From Pedobacter hartonius (lineage in GTDB: Bacteria; Bacteroidota; Bacteroidia; Sphingobacteriales; Sphingobacteriaceae): a DNA stretch of 64,000 nt. Positions 36,201 to 43,397 of the stretch are shown piece after piece (the stretch's first letter is position 1; the number at the start of each line of letters is the position of its first letter). The notes under the pieces were generated by a model. It was not told where the DNA came from. It saw nothing but the letters and a program-made list of their open reading frames with translations, and did not search any database. A program made the position numbers and the translations under genes. The stretch spans positions 88,511 through 152,510 of the forward strand of contig NZ_FNRA01000014.1 in NCBI RefSeq assembly GCF_900107535.1, given 5' to 3'.

Positions 36201-36351
36201 AAGTGATGATCACCGAAAACGATGGCGGATGCAATTCAGGATCTTCTGAACGGGGCATATTGAACATCGTGGTGAGTCCCAGTGCAATGATCATGATCAA
36301 GATCACCAGGGTAAACTGGCCGTTTTTTACAGCATATTCAGAGATCTTCAT
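33283..36351 (-). CDS. RND efflux pump inner membrane subunit (HAE/AcrB superfamily)
   Basis: The 1022-residue transporter uses the proton gradient to export drugs or other small molecules. It has the RND N-terminal helix (FTLVILIMIIALGLTTMFNM), the porter opening SVIITYPGTSPRDIEDRVVT, the conserved central helix 4 segment LSIVGLVVALGLLVDDSIVV with paired aspartates for proton relay, and a second membrane block (LALAGIEVKNTILLVDF near the end). Its ATG overlaps the membrane fusion gene's stop by 4 bases. No metal-binding features were noticed, so a hydrophobic or amphiphilic drug substrate is more likely than a metal. Confidence 0.93.
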   Translation of the reverse strand: MKISEYAVKNGQFTLVILIMIIALGLTTMFNMPRSEDPELHPPSFSVIITYPGTSPRDIEDRVVTPLEKTISSLDDVKRLRTSIANGVAVIRVEYLYSSNVESKYQEIVREVNGKRSELPADIASIEIQKQQPTDVNVLQVALVSENAARSRLQYYAERLQDDLEKVPSLKQVSIFGLPGQQVRIELDLEKMAQMHLPLSAVMNSLHSEMASIPGGSIDAGQKTFNIKSNDYRTLDAVNNTIVYSAGGKSILLKDIARVYYGYGEEQHIARLNGHRCVFVVAAQKDKENISKTQIAYKEVLANYKKQLPGNIDLVQNFDQADNVNRRLTGLGHDFIIAILLVAITLLPLGIRPAVIVMISIPLSLAIGIVLLQLFGFSLNQLSIVGLVVALGLLVDDSIVVVENIERWMLEGHSRIDATLKATGQIGMAVVGCTVVLIIAFMPLVFLPEGSGDFVRGLPLAVIFCVLASMFVSLTIIPFLSSRLLKDHTGNPEGNFLMRGMKKLIHGSYARLLDEALKRPFFTIGIAVVLFSGSIYLLGVIGFSLFPASEKPQFLINITTPIQSSLPYTDTVARAIEKQLKQEPQMKYFASNIGRGNPRIYYNVIPENTRNDFAQLFVQLDEETSPDEKLALIQKLQHRWVHYPGAKVEVKNFEQGPPLIAPVEVRLFGDNLDMLRSLSLKVEKLLQRIPGTMYINNPVNLLKSDIRIAVNKEKAQQLGVSSINIDQIARLAVIGLNMGTYYNNDNKYGFTVLLTRMKEGRPTLDAFRNLYVNNAMGNALPLNQVAVLQLEASPSVISHQEKKRVVSVEANLKNGFLANRVIQDVVQQMNKMKLPAGYSYEMGGEVELQNNSFGGFQSIIIVTVFVFIAVLVLLFKTFKSTLIILSVIPLGIVGAAVALWLTGNSLSFIAVVGLIALAGIEVKNTILLVDFTNQLRRKGASLQDAIREAGEVRFLPIVLTSLTAIGGLIPIAVSTNPLISPLAIVLIGGLISSTLLSRIVTPIIYELIPPAVTPEEEDEKAG

Positions 36352-37418
36352 TTTGTGGCAGTTTTAGAGGGTAAAACGGAGATCATACTCTGATCTGTCA
36401 GATAGGCTGATCCTGAAATGATCAGTGCAGTTGCATTTTCAAGGCCATGGCTGATAGTGACCGTATTTTTATCGATACCTGCAACAGTCACCTTCAGTTT
36501 CTTCGCGGTTTTGTTGTCATTGGTAACAAAGACATAACCCGTGCTTCCGTCTCCGTCCAGCAGGGCTTCATAAGGAATCTGCCAGCTGCTGCTGCCAGCG
36601 GTTTTTCTTCCCGGCTCAATGATCGCCTTTCCGAACATTCCCGCAGCGATAGCCTTTGGTTTTTTTCCCCTGAAACTGATGTCGGCAGAGAAGGTTCCCG
36701 TTGCCTCATCCACCCCTTCAGATTTACGGGTCACTACTCCTTCAAATGACTGCCCGGGTAAGGATGAAGTCTGGATATTCGCATGGTCGTTCAGTTGCAT
36801 TACCGCCCATTCATTGTCGCTTATCCCTACCCTCAGCATCCATTTGCCGGATTCGGCACCGTTTGTTTTCAGGATGGCCATACCCGGGCTGACCTGCTGA
36901 CCGGTATTGGCCAGTTTGCTTAAGATATATCCATCCTTAGGTGCATGGATCTCCGAGTACTGGCGGTTGAAACTCGCCATATTTAATTGCTGCTGACTTT
37001 GCTGAAGCGCGGTTTTGCTGTTTTGCAGCTGCTCCAGCGTAGCCACGCTGTCCCTGTACAGGTTTTGTGTACGCTGGTAATCACGCTGTGCCTTTTCTAC
37101 AGATAACCTGGCCTGCTGAACCTGAGCGTTGATCTCTATTGGGTTCAGCGTAGCCAGCAGCTGCCCCTTTTTTACCGCATCACCTTCCTTTACATTCAGG
37201 CTGTTGATAATACCGCCTGTTTTAAAGGAAAGCATCACTTCATCATCCGTGGTAAACTGTCCCGAAACTGCCATGGCAGCGTTAGCATTTTGTTGCGTAA
37301 GTGCCATCACCCGTACCGGAATGGTATCTGTTTCCGTTTTTACAGCTTCCGGATGGCTGCTGCAGGAATAAACCAGCGGGATACACAACAGCAGGCACAT
37401 GTATTGAATCGTCTTCAT
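36348..37418 (-). CDS. RND membrane fusion protein, lipoprotein
   Basis: This HlyD-like adaptor bridges the RND pump and TolC-like channel. From ATG 37418 it starts MKTIQYMCLLLCIPLVYSCSS, with a lipobox (VYSC), so it is anchored to the membrane by lipid. Then come the lipoyl/barrel-sandwich halves (GGIINSLNVKEGDAVKKGQL; YSEIHAPKDGYILSKLANTG) around a helical hairpin rich in Gln (about 95-165) and a beta-barrel. A frame from 37547 would overlap the TolC gene by over 120 bases and is not convincing. Confidence 0.93.
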   Translation of the reverse strand: MKTIQYMCLLLCIPLVYSCSSHPEAVKTETDTIPVRVMALTQQNANAAMAVSGQFTTDDEVMLSFKTGGIINSLNVKEGDAVKKGQLLATLNPIEINAQVQQARLSVEKAQRDYQRTQNLYRDSVATLEQLQNSKTALQQSQQQLNMASFNRQYSEIHAPKDGYILSKLANTGQQVSPGMAILKTNGAESGKWMLRVGISDNEWAVMQLNDHANIQTSSLPGQSFEGVVTRKSEGVDEATGTFSADISFRGKKPKAIAAGMFGKAIIEPGRKTAGSSSWQIPYEALLDGDGSTGYVFVTNDNKTAKKLKVTVAGIDKNTVTISHGLENATALIISGSAYLTDQSMISVLPSKTATK

Positions 37419-37419
37419 A

Positions 37420-38805
37420 TTAATTTGCATTAGGGTTATTGATTGGATAAGTGGCCTGACCACGTTCCAGCTCGGCAAGGGTAATCTGCAGGCTTGCCTG
37501 CGCCTCTGCCAGCTGGAGCCGCGAAGAGGTAAGCTGGTTTTCGGCATCGATCAGTTCGAGGTATAATAGTTGTCCTGCACGGTAGGCTTTGAGTTGATCA
37601 TTGTAATATTTAAGGGCAAAGCTGAGCTGGGACGTAGCGCTTTTATAAGCGGCTTTGGCCGACTGGTAGTTATTGTACGACTGGTCAAGTTCAAGCGCCA
37701 GCGACTGCTGTGCCTGGTCCAGCCGGGCCGTGGCAGCATTGAAGTTTGCGTGCGATTGCTGCGCACGGTACTTACGTTGGCCACCGGTAAATACGTCCCA
37801 CTGCAGGTTTACGCCCCAGAGATAATAACGGGTTTTGCTGTTCACATTGAAATCGAAACCCTGTGAGCCAAGGTCTATAAAAGTATTCAGCTTGGGAATA
37901 AATCCTGATTTCTGCAGTTTCTCATCCAGGGTGTATACCTGCCTTAATGTTTCCAGCTGTTTCAGTTCCTCCCGGCGGCTCACCCCTGCCGTGGTATCAG
38001 GCAGGGTAAGTACTACCGCGCTGACAATGCTCTCCGTATATACAGAATCCTTCAGCGGACGGTTCAGCAGAAAGTTAAAATACGAACGGGCATTCTGGCT
38101 ATTACGCTGCGCCTGTATCAGCGCAGCATTTGTTTTCTGCTGTTCGGTTTGTGCACGCAGCAGTGCCGTTCCGTTACGGATGCCATTGCGCAGCATGCTT
38201 TCATTCACCCTGACATTTTCGTTAACGAGCGTCATGGCACTGTTGTATGTCGCGATGCCCTGTAAAGCCTGGTAATACCGATAATATGCTGTTTTGATGT
38301 CTTTTACCAAAGCACGTTTGTATACGTTCACTGCGGCCTGCTGGCTGCTGATCTGTTGTTGTTTGATCAGTTTGTTGTAGCAGATCTCCGCATTGATCAG
38401 CGGCAATGAGGTACGTACCTTAGTATCGTAAAAGTTATTGGGGTTCAGGAGGAACGACTCGTTCTCCAGATGGGGGTAAGTATTGGTACCGGTTAGCTGG
38501 TTCAGCGCCGTATACACCGGGTTCACCAGATCGCCCACAGGCACATCAATGGTACGTCCGCCGGCCGATTTCGTATAACTGGCCAGCAAGCTTACTGTAG
38601 GCAGGTACATAGCCTGTGCTTCTTTGAGGGCAGACAAAGCTCTGTCCAGATCAAACTGCTGCTGCTTTAAGCCCTGATTGTTTGCAAAAGCAATGGCAAT
38701 ATAGTCATCCAGTTGCTCCGGGTTGGCCTGTCCGTAGGCAGCAGGCAGGGCGGCACAAATCACCCAGATCAGCAGCAACGATTTTTTTATAACTGATGTA
38801 TACAT
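37420..38805 (-). CDS. TolC-family outer membrane efflux protein
   Basis: The 461-residue protein forms the trimeric outer membrane channel of the efflux complex. It has a Sec signal (LLLIWVICAALPAAYGQ) and two TolC repeats, each with long helices rich in Ala, Gln and Asn (for example LDRALSALKEAQAMYLPTVS and RLDQAQQSLALELDQSYNNY). The start at 38805 fits the signal. Its stop is one base before the adaptor's ATG, so the order tolC-mfp-rnd is one operon, and an operator-like palindrome begins right at its start codon. Confidence 0.9.
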   Translation of the reverse strand: MYTSVIKKSLLLIWVICAALPAAYGQANPEQLDDYIAIAFANNQGLKQQQFDLDRALSALKEAQAMYLPTVSLLASYTKSAGGRTIDVPVGDLVNPVYTALNQLTGTNTYPHLENESFLLNPNNFYDTKVRTSLPLINAEICYNKLIKQQQISSQQAAVNVYKRALVKDIKTAYYRYYQALQGIATYNSAMTLVNENVRVNESMLRNGIRNGTALLRAQTEQQKTNAALIQAQRNSQNARSYFNFLLNRPLKDSVYTESIVSAVVLTLPDTTAGVSRREELKQLETLRQVYTLDEKLQKSGFIPKLNTFIDLGSQGFDFNVNSKTRYYLWGVNLQWDVFTGGQRKYRAQQSHANFNAATARLDQAQQSLALELDQSYNNYQSAKAAYKSATSQLSFALKYYNDQLKAYRAGQLLYLELIDAENQLTSSRLQLAEAQASLQITLAELERGQATYPINNPNAN

Positions 38806-38822
38806 AATAAACAGTGTTTAGT
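38806..38822. promoter_or_regulatory. TetR operator-like palindrome, site 1
   Basis: AATAAACAGTGTTTAGT lies immediately upstream of the tolC ATG (which is on the minus strand at 38805). The core TAAACA-G-TGTTTA (38808-38820) is a perfect odd palindrome and matches the other two sites at 38932 and 39620. Confidence 0.6.
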
Positions 38823-38931
38823 AATGAGGCAAAAAAAATAGCGCGTTATAAATATAATTTATTCTTTAAAGGACGAGTGTTATCCTTTTGTTAAAAACGG
38901 GATTATTGTAATAGTATTACTATATATTCAG

Positions 38932-38948
38932 ACTAAACAGTGTTCAGT
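38932..38948. promoter_or_regulatory. TetR operator-like palindrome, site 2
   Basis: ACTAAACAGTGTTCAGT, arms matching with one mismatch around a central G. It lies just beyond the 3' end of the tetR gene and about 130 bases upstream of tolC, where an efflux-operon promoter should be. Confidence 0.65.
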
Positions 38949-38965
38949 ATTGTTACAAAAAAAAA

Positions 38966-39574
38966 CTACTTAATCAGTTGTTTAATGTAACCTTCCATCG
39001 CAGCAGCCAGTACTTTTGGTATTTCTTTTTCCTCTGCAATCATCTTCAGGCGGCAGCGGAGATGCAGCGAGACCAGTCCATGGGCCATAGCCCAGCACTG
39101 CAGTGCGGCCTGCTGCAGGTCTGTCACCTTCAGCAGGTCTTTATCGATACATGATTCCAGACAGTCCAGCAAATATTCGAAGCACTCGCCACCGTTATCT
39201 TTGTGCAGATTTTCATCAACGTTCATGGGGGCCCGGATGATAAACATCAGGTCATACAGTTCAGGGTTTTTCAGGCCGAACGTCACATAGGTCTTACCAA
39301 TCTGCAGCAACCTTTTTACCGGGTCCTTATGTTTGGCTTTAGTTTTAAAATCTTCCAGCATTTTAAGATAGGCATCGCGCTGTACTTCGTAGAGCAGCTC
39401 GTCTTTGTCCTTATAATACAGGTAAATTGTACCCGGGCTATATTCAATGGCATCTGCAATATTACGGATGGAAGTTTTTGCATAACCATCTTCCAGGAAC
39501 ATCTTCATGGCCGCAGACCTGATTAGCTCTTTCTTGTCAATTTTTTCCCGTTTTTTTCTTTCAGATATCCCCAT
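38966..39574 (-). CDS. TetR-family regulator of the efflux operon
   Basis: The 202-residue regulator (ATG 39574, MGISERKKREKIDKKELIR) has the TetR helix-turn-helix at about 30-60 (KTSIRNIADAIEYSPGTIYL followed by YYKDKDELL) and a helical ligand/dimer domain with a TetR_C-type end. It sits directly upstream of tolC on the same strand and is flanked by three similar palindromes, two on the tolC side and one upstream of its own start. Both self-repression and repression of the pump are likely. A frame extended to 39595 adds seven residues and is less likely. Confidence 0.9.
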   Translation of the reverse strand: MGISERKKREKIDKKELIRSAAMKMFLEDGYAKTSIRNIADAIEYSPGTIYLYYKDKDELLYEVQRDAYLKMLEDFKTKAKHKDPVKRLLQIGKTYVTFGLKNPELYDLMFIIRAPMNVDENLHKDNGGECFEYLLDCLESCIDKDLLKVTDLQQAALQCWAMAHGLVSLHLRCRLKMIAEEKEIPKVLAAAMEGYIKQLIK

Positions 39575-39619
39575 TCTTTGCTGCGCACCTCTCAAACGAA
39601 TTCTGCACGGGTCAAATAT

Positions 39620-39636
39620 ACTGAATGGTGTTCAGT
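39620..39636. promoter_or_regulatory. TetR operator-like palindrome, site 3
   Basis: ACTGAATGGTGTTCAGT, the same 17-base design as site 2 but with two inner mismatches in the left arm. It is 46 bases upstream of the TetR start codon, which suggests autoregulation. Confidence 0.6.
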
Positions 39637-39674
39637 AAATAATATATTTTTTTTGATATTACAAAAACTGGCTA

Positions 39675-39719
39675 CAAAAAAGCCCGGAGCCTTTTTAAAA
39701 CGGGTTCCGGGCTTTTTTA
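39675..39719 (-). terminator. Strong bidirectional terminator
   Basis: AAAAAAGCCCGGA pairs with TCCGGGCTTTTTT around a loop of about 18 bases. The A and T runs on both flanks allow it to work on either strand; it ends the DUF3347 gene and shields the tetR promoter. Confidence 0.85.
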
Positions 39720-39737
39720 TGACGGAATAAAACCAGC

Positions 39738-40226
39738 TTACTGTATGGTTTCTGAAACTTTGCCGCAGGTTAACATCTGTTTCCCATAGTATGGGTTTTT
39801 GATGTCTTTAGAGGCAGACAGCCAATAGTTTTTTTTCATCGGGCAGTAATCGTAGTAAAACGGCTGTCCTGATAACTTCACTGCTTTAGCCAGTTTATAA
39901 AAATTAGCAGAAAATGTGGCGAAATGTTCGCGTTGATGTTCCACGTCCTTACTTTCTGAAATATGCCTCGCATCAAAGATCAGCTTATCCTGGTAGGTTT
40001 TGAAGGCAGTCAGGTTAGCACCCGTAAATGATTTCTCATCAACACCACCAATCACCTTCAGGAAATCACCTGCTTTGCCAGCTGCTGCTGTTGCATCAGA
40101 ATTAACCAGTGCATTTTTAATATCGTAATACGAGGACAACAAAGCTTGTCCCTCTTTATCCTGTGCGAAACCATACTGTACGGATAAGGTTGCGATGAAA
40201 GCAACGATTAAAAAAAGTTTCTTCAT
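39738..40226 (-). CDS. DUF3347 periplasmic protein
   Basis: The 162-residue protein has a Sec signal (KKLFLIVAFIATLSVQYGFA) and the DUF3347 pattern: LLSSYYDIKNALVNSDATAA, and YYDYCPMKKNYWLSASKDIK followed by NPYYGKQMLTCGKV. DUF3347 often occurs attached to or near metal-efflux membrane fusion proteins, and the CP-M and C-G cysteines suggest copper or other metal binding. It has its own terminator and lies upstream of an unrelated region, so any link to the efflux operon is only positional. Confidence 0.82.
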   Translation of the reverse strand: MKKLFLIVAFIATLSVQYGFAQDKEGQALLSSYYDIKNALVNSDATAAAGKAGDFLKVIGGVDEKSFTGANLTAFKTYQDKLIFDARHISESKDVEHQREHFATFSANFYKLAKAVKLSGQPFYYDYCPMKKNYWLSASKDIKNPYYGKQMLTCGKVSETIQ

Positions 40227-40320
40227 GTTGAGTTTTATAAATTGCTATCGCAAAGATATTCCTTTCCGTACAACTGCACTTACATAATTTTGTTAAGCTT
40301 TTACAGAATTCAACTATTGA

Positions 40321-40565
40321 TTGTCTTGTAACTTTACGTTGAATCGCTTAAATTATGTAAGAATATTATATGGCCTTGACAGATTTTCACAGGATCCAGA
40401 TTTTTCGCTGATCAAGCCAGATCCTGATTTCTCCTTTGACAAATACCTTGATGGTGTTTTAACAGAGTTTGATGCACAGGGGCTCAAAGTTACTGTGCAG
40501 AAGAAGAAGAAAACAGGTCAAGTAATATTGAATCGGCGTTTTTAAAATCGGAGACTTTGTGGTGA
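40321..40565 (+). pseudogene. Possible frameshifted remnant of unknown gene
   Basis: The + strand reads RILYGLDRFSQDPDFSLIKP and FDKYLDGVLTEFDAQGLKV in one frame, then, after a shift in the AGAAGAAGAAG run at about 40498-40512, NRSSNIESAFLKSETLW in another before TGA at 40563. Both parts look like protein, and neither is complete. No proper start codon is visible. I do not recognise the family. Confidence 0.35.
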
Positions 40566-40664
40566 GAACTTATTCCTGAAGGAACTATATCCAGGTTTAT
40601 TCCTGACCCTTCAGTACTAAACATGTGCTCTGCCAAATATTTTCTTGAACTGCCGGACCATTTA

Positions 40665-41561
40665 CTAATCCGCACTCCGTCTCTTTAGATTCGGCAGGAT
40701 CAATGCTGACAGGATCAGAACAATGCCTCCCCACTGGATCGCCGTTACCTGTTCATGCAGCAGTATGCTGGAAGCAAGCACGGCAACCGGCAATTCTGCC
40801 GAGGTCATAATCGCCCCAAGCCCTACCCCTGTTCTGGGGATGCCAACCGCAAAGAAAATGGGAGGGATAATGGTGCCGAATACGGCAAAGAACAGTCCCC
40901 ACAAACCAAACAGGCCAAATAAGGAGCCGTCAAAAAGGAATCCCGGACGGAGCAGGATAAATAGGAAGATAGTTGATCCTGTGACGAAAAGTGCGCTTTT
41001 CCTGATGGGATGCAGTTCATTGCCTACCCTTCCGCTCGAGGTGATGGATACCGCATAGACAAAGGCCGCGCAAAGTACGTAAGTCACGCCGCCCAAATTT
41101 AAAGACAGCAGTTTGTCGTTTAGTAGTCCCCCGGCCAGCAGTGTTCCTGCCAGCACCAGCGCTACAGAAACCAGTTGGGGCGGTGTGGGCTTTTTACGGT
41201 ATACCAGCAGTTCTATCAGCAGACACATCCAGGTATAATTCATCAGGATGACAATCGCTACCGATGCCGGAAGTAAATTAACACCCAGATAATAGAGATA
41301 AGCAGATAAACCCGTGGATATCCCGGCAAGCATCACTTTCCAGACAGGAGTTACAGCAGCAGAGACAGCCGCATCAGTTACCTCCTTCTCTTTTTTTATG
41401 AAAGTAGCAATGAACCACAAAACGAGCATTCCTAAAAATGCCTGAACACAGACGATGTCTCCTATAGTATAATGATACTGCTGAACGGACAGCTTCATAA
41501 AGGTAGATAAAACCCCGAAACTGCATGCTCCCAGAAAAACAAAGACCGCTCCTTTAAACAT
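40665..41561 (-). CDS. EamA-family (DMT) transporter
   Basis: The 298-residue protein has about ten transmembrane helices in two EamA halves (first MFKGAVFVFLGACSFGVLST, second from about residue 150, GGVTYVLCAAFVYAVSITSS). The final helix with AIQWGGIVLILSALILPNLK is characteristic of DMT transporters. It probably exports or imports a small metabolite, unknown. It is 26 bases downstream of the TetR gene on the same strand, so the two may be co-transcribed. Confidence 0.88.
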   Translation of the reverse strand: MFKGAVFVFLGACSFGVLSTFMKLSVQQYHYTIGDIVCVQAFLGMLVLWFIATFIKKEKEVTDAAVSAAVTPVWKVMLAGISTGLSAYLYYLGVNLLPASVAIVILMNYTWMCLLIELLVYRKKPTPPQLVSVALVLAGTLLAGGLLNDKLLSLNLGGVTYVLCAAFVYAVSITSSGRVGNELHPIRKSALFVTGSTIFLFILLRPGFLFDGSLFGLFGLWGLFFAVFGTIIPPIFFAVGIPRTGVGLGAIMTSAELPVAVLASSILLHEQVTAIQWGGIVLILSALILPNLKRRSAD

Positions 41562-41587
41562 GTACTAATATAGATATCCCCGGAACA

Positions 41588-42166
41588 TTATAACACCGAT
41601 AAGGCAACTTTAATGATATCTTTAAATACCTTTTCATCCGCGTCCGCATTTCCGTATACGTTCAGCCCCCATGAATTGTTCACAAAAAAGCGGGCGAGTG
41701 TACGTGCATTGTGCGCATTGGATACCTGTCCCGCCTCCTGCCCTCTTTTCAGTGCCCTGTAGAAACCATCTTCCAGGGACTGCCAGTTCTCCTTTACGAT
41801 CCCGGCAATTTCAGGGTCGTGCGGGGAAAGCTCCACGCGGGAGTTGACCACAAAACAACCTTTGGTCAGTTCTGATCCGAAACTTGCATTGAAATTCATC
41901 TGAAATACCTCTTTGATTGCTTTTGGAATATTCTTAGCCTGATCCAGAACCGAAATTGTTGCCTCCACAGTCAGCTTGCTGTACCGCCTCAGCGCTTTTA
42001 CATATAAAGTATGTTTGTCCCCGAAAGTATCATATAAACTTGAACGGCTTAGTCCCAGGCCATCAACCAGCTCCTGGGCAGATAAAGAATGGTAACCCGT
42101 ATGCCAGAAAAGCTTCATGGCCTCATCCAGAATGGTCTCTTCATCAAATGATTTTGTTCTTGCCAT
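41588..42166 (-). CDS. TetR-family regulator, divergent from SDR gene
   Basis: The 192-residue regulator begins MARTKSFDEETILDEAMKLF and has a typical TetR helix-turn-helix (SAQELVDGLGLSRSSLYDTF). The C-terminal part resembles the YcdC/TetR_C group (GCFVVNSRVELSPHDPEIAG). It is divergent from the SDR gene at 42435, and the spacer holds an inverted pair of GGAACGTTCATTCC, which is its likely operator. The downstream EamA transporter would be co-regulated. Confidence 0.9.
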   Translation of the reverse strand: MARTKSFDEETILDEAMKLFWHTGYHSLSAQELVDGLGLSRSSLYDTFGDKHTLYVKALRRYSKLTVEATISVLDQAKNIPKAIKEVFQMNFNASFGSELTKGCFVVNSRVELSPHDPEIAGIVKENWQSLEDGFYRALKRGQEAGQVSNAHNARTLARFFVNNSWGLNVYGNADADEKVFKDIIKVALSVL

Positions 42167-42343
42167 AACCTATTGTCCTGCTAAAACCCACGCTTTGTTT
42201 TTGAACCTGTATGCCCGTGACACCGCTGTACTTCAATCCGCTGCTAGGATTCTATTTATTGTTTTTCTTCAACAAAAATACGGCGATGATTTAGCTATTC
42301 CCAATAAATATGTCTTTAAAATGTAATTTAAGGTACTTTATTA

Positions 42344-42388
42344 GGAACGTTCATTCCTTTTTAAATACATTTACGGAATGAACGTTCC
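42344..42388. promoter_or_regulatory. Inverted operator pair around a promoter-like spacer
   Basis: GGAACGTTCATTCC (42344-42357) and its exact reverse complement (42375-42388) frame 17 bases containing TACATTTA, close to the Bacteroidota -7 motif TAnnTTTG. Each half contains the palindrome GAACGTTC. The pair lies between the divergent TetR and SDR starts, so a dimer of TetR dimers could shut the SDR promoter. Confidence 0.75.
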
Positions 42389-42434
42389 CAATAGACAAGC
42401 GTTCTGATAGGATTAACTTATATAAATAAATCAA

Positions 42435-43256
42435 ATGACAAAGACAATTTTTATTACCGGCACAAGCAGCGGACTAGGTAAAACAACAGCAATACATTTT
42501 GCAAAACAAGGCTGGAATGTGGCAGCGACAATGCGGGCACCAGAAAAAGAAACTGAGCTCACACAATATGAAAACGTAAAGATTTTCAAAATGGATGTGA
42601 CCAACGTGGAACAGGTAGCTGAAACAACTGCACAGGCAATCGCAGCATTCGGAAAGATAGACGTAGTGGTGAATAACGCTGGTCTTGGTGCTCATGGCGC
42701 CCTTGAACTAGTGGGAGAAAAAGCGCTGGACGGACAATACAATACAAACGTGCGTGGCCCGATCAACGTTATCCGTGCATTTATCCCGCATTTCAGAGCA
42801 AATCATGGCGGAAAATTCATCAACATCAGTTCTTACATGGGCTTCCTTACTGCTTTACCAATGTCATCATTGTATAACATGTCAAAATTTGCGCTCGAAG
42901 GACTTACAGAGGCGCTATATTATGAACTGAAACCTTTCAATATTGATCTTCACCTGATAGAGCCGGGCGCTTTCAATGGAAATAATTATGTTGATAACGT
43001 TATCTGGGCTGAAGGTACAGATATCAAAAATTATGACAACTTAACAACTAAAGTGAGAGACCAGCTGGCAAGTTTTAAAAACAATCCTTCATTAACAGAG
43101 CCACAAACTATAGCTGATCAGATCTTCGCAGTGGCTACCGGCGAAAACACAAATTTCAGAGTGCCGGTTGGTGAAGATACACAAGAACTGATGGCCGTGA
43201 GGGATTCACTTCCAATTAAAGAATACCTGGAACAAAAAAATGCAATGTTCCAATAA
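42435..43256 (+). CDS. Short-chain dehydrogenase/reductase
   Basis: The 273-residue oxidoreductase has all classical SDR marks: NAD(P) binding TGTSSGLGKTTAIHFAKQG, structural NNAG (VVVNNAGLGAHGAL), catalytic Ser in INISSYMGFLT and YxxxK as YNMSKFALEGLTEAL. The arginine in the position after the second strand (ATMRAPEKE) suggests NADPH. Small carbonyl compounds are likely substrates. It is probably repressed by the divergent TetR. A hairpin terminator follows. Confidence 0.92.
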   Translation: MTKTIFITGTSSGLGKTTAIHFAKQGWNVAATMRAPEKETELTQYENVKIFKMDVTNVEQVAETTAQAIAAFGKIDVVVNNAGLGAHGALELVGEKALDGQYNTNVRGPINVIRAFIPHFRANHGGKFINISSYMGFLTALPMSSLYNMSKFALEGLTEALYYELKPFNIDLHLIEPGAFNGNNYVDNVIWAEGTDIKNYDNLTTKVRDQLASFKNNPSLTEPQTIADQIFAVATGENTNFRVPVGEDTQELMAVRDSLPIKEYLEQKNAMFQ

Positions 43257-43307
43257 AAAACTTTCATCCATCCTGTCACACTGCGCCGGTATACGGTGCA
43301 GCGTCTT

Positions 43308-43340
43308 AAATCCCCGGTCAGTAACAGACGGGGATTTTTT
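43308..43340 (+). terminator. Terminator of the SDR gene
   Basis: AAATCCCCG pairs with CGGGGATTT around a 12-base loop and is followed by further T. It lies 50 bases after the SDR stop. Confidence 0.78.
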
Positions 43341-43397
43341 ATATCATAACCAGGGTAATACACTGCTCCGGGCTCCTGTAATTTTTAGGTGTGGAAA

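Noticed and set aside
36348..37547. Extended N-terminus of the membrane fusion protein from 37547
   Set aside because: The extra 43 residues overlap tolC and come before a clear lipoprotein signal starting at 37418.
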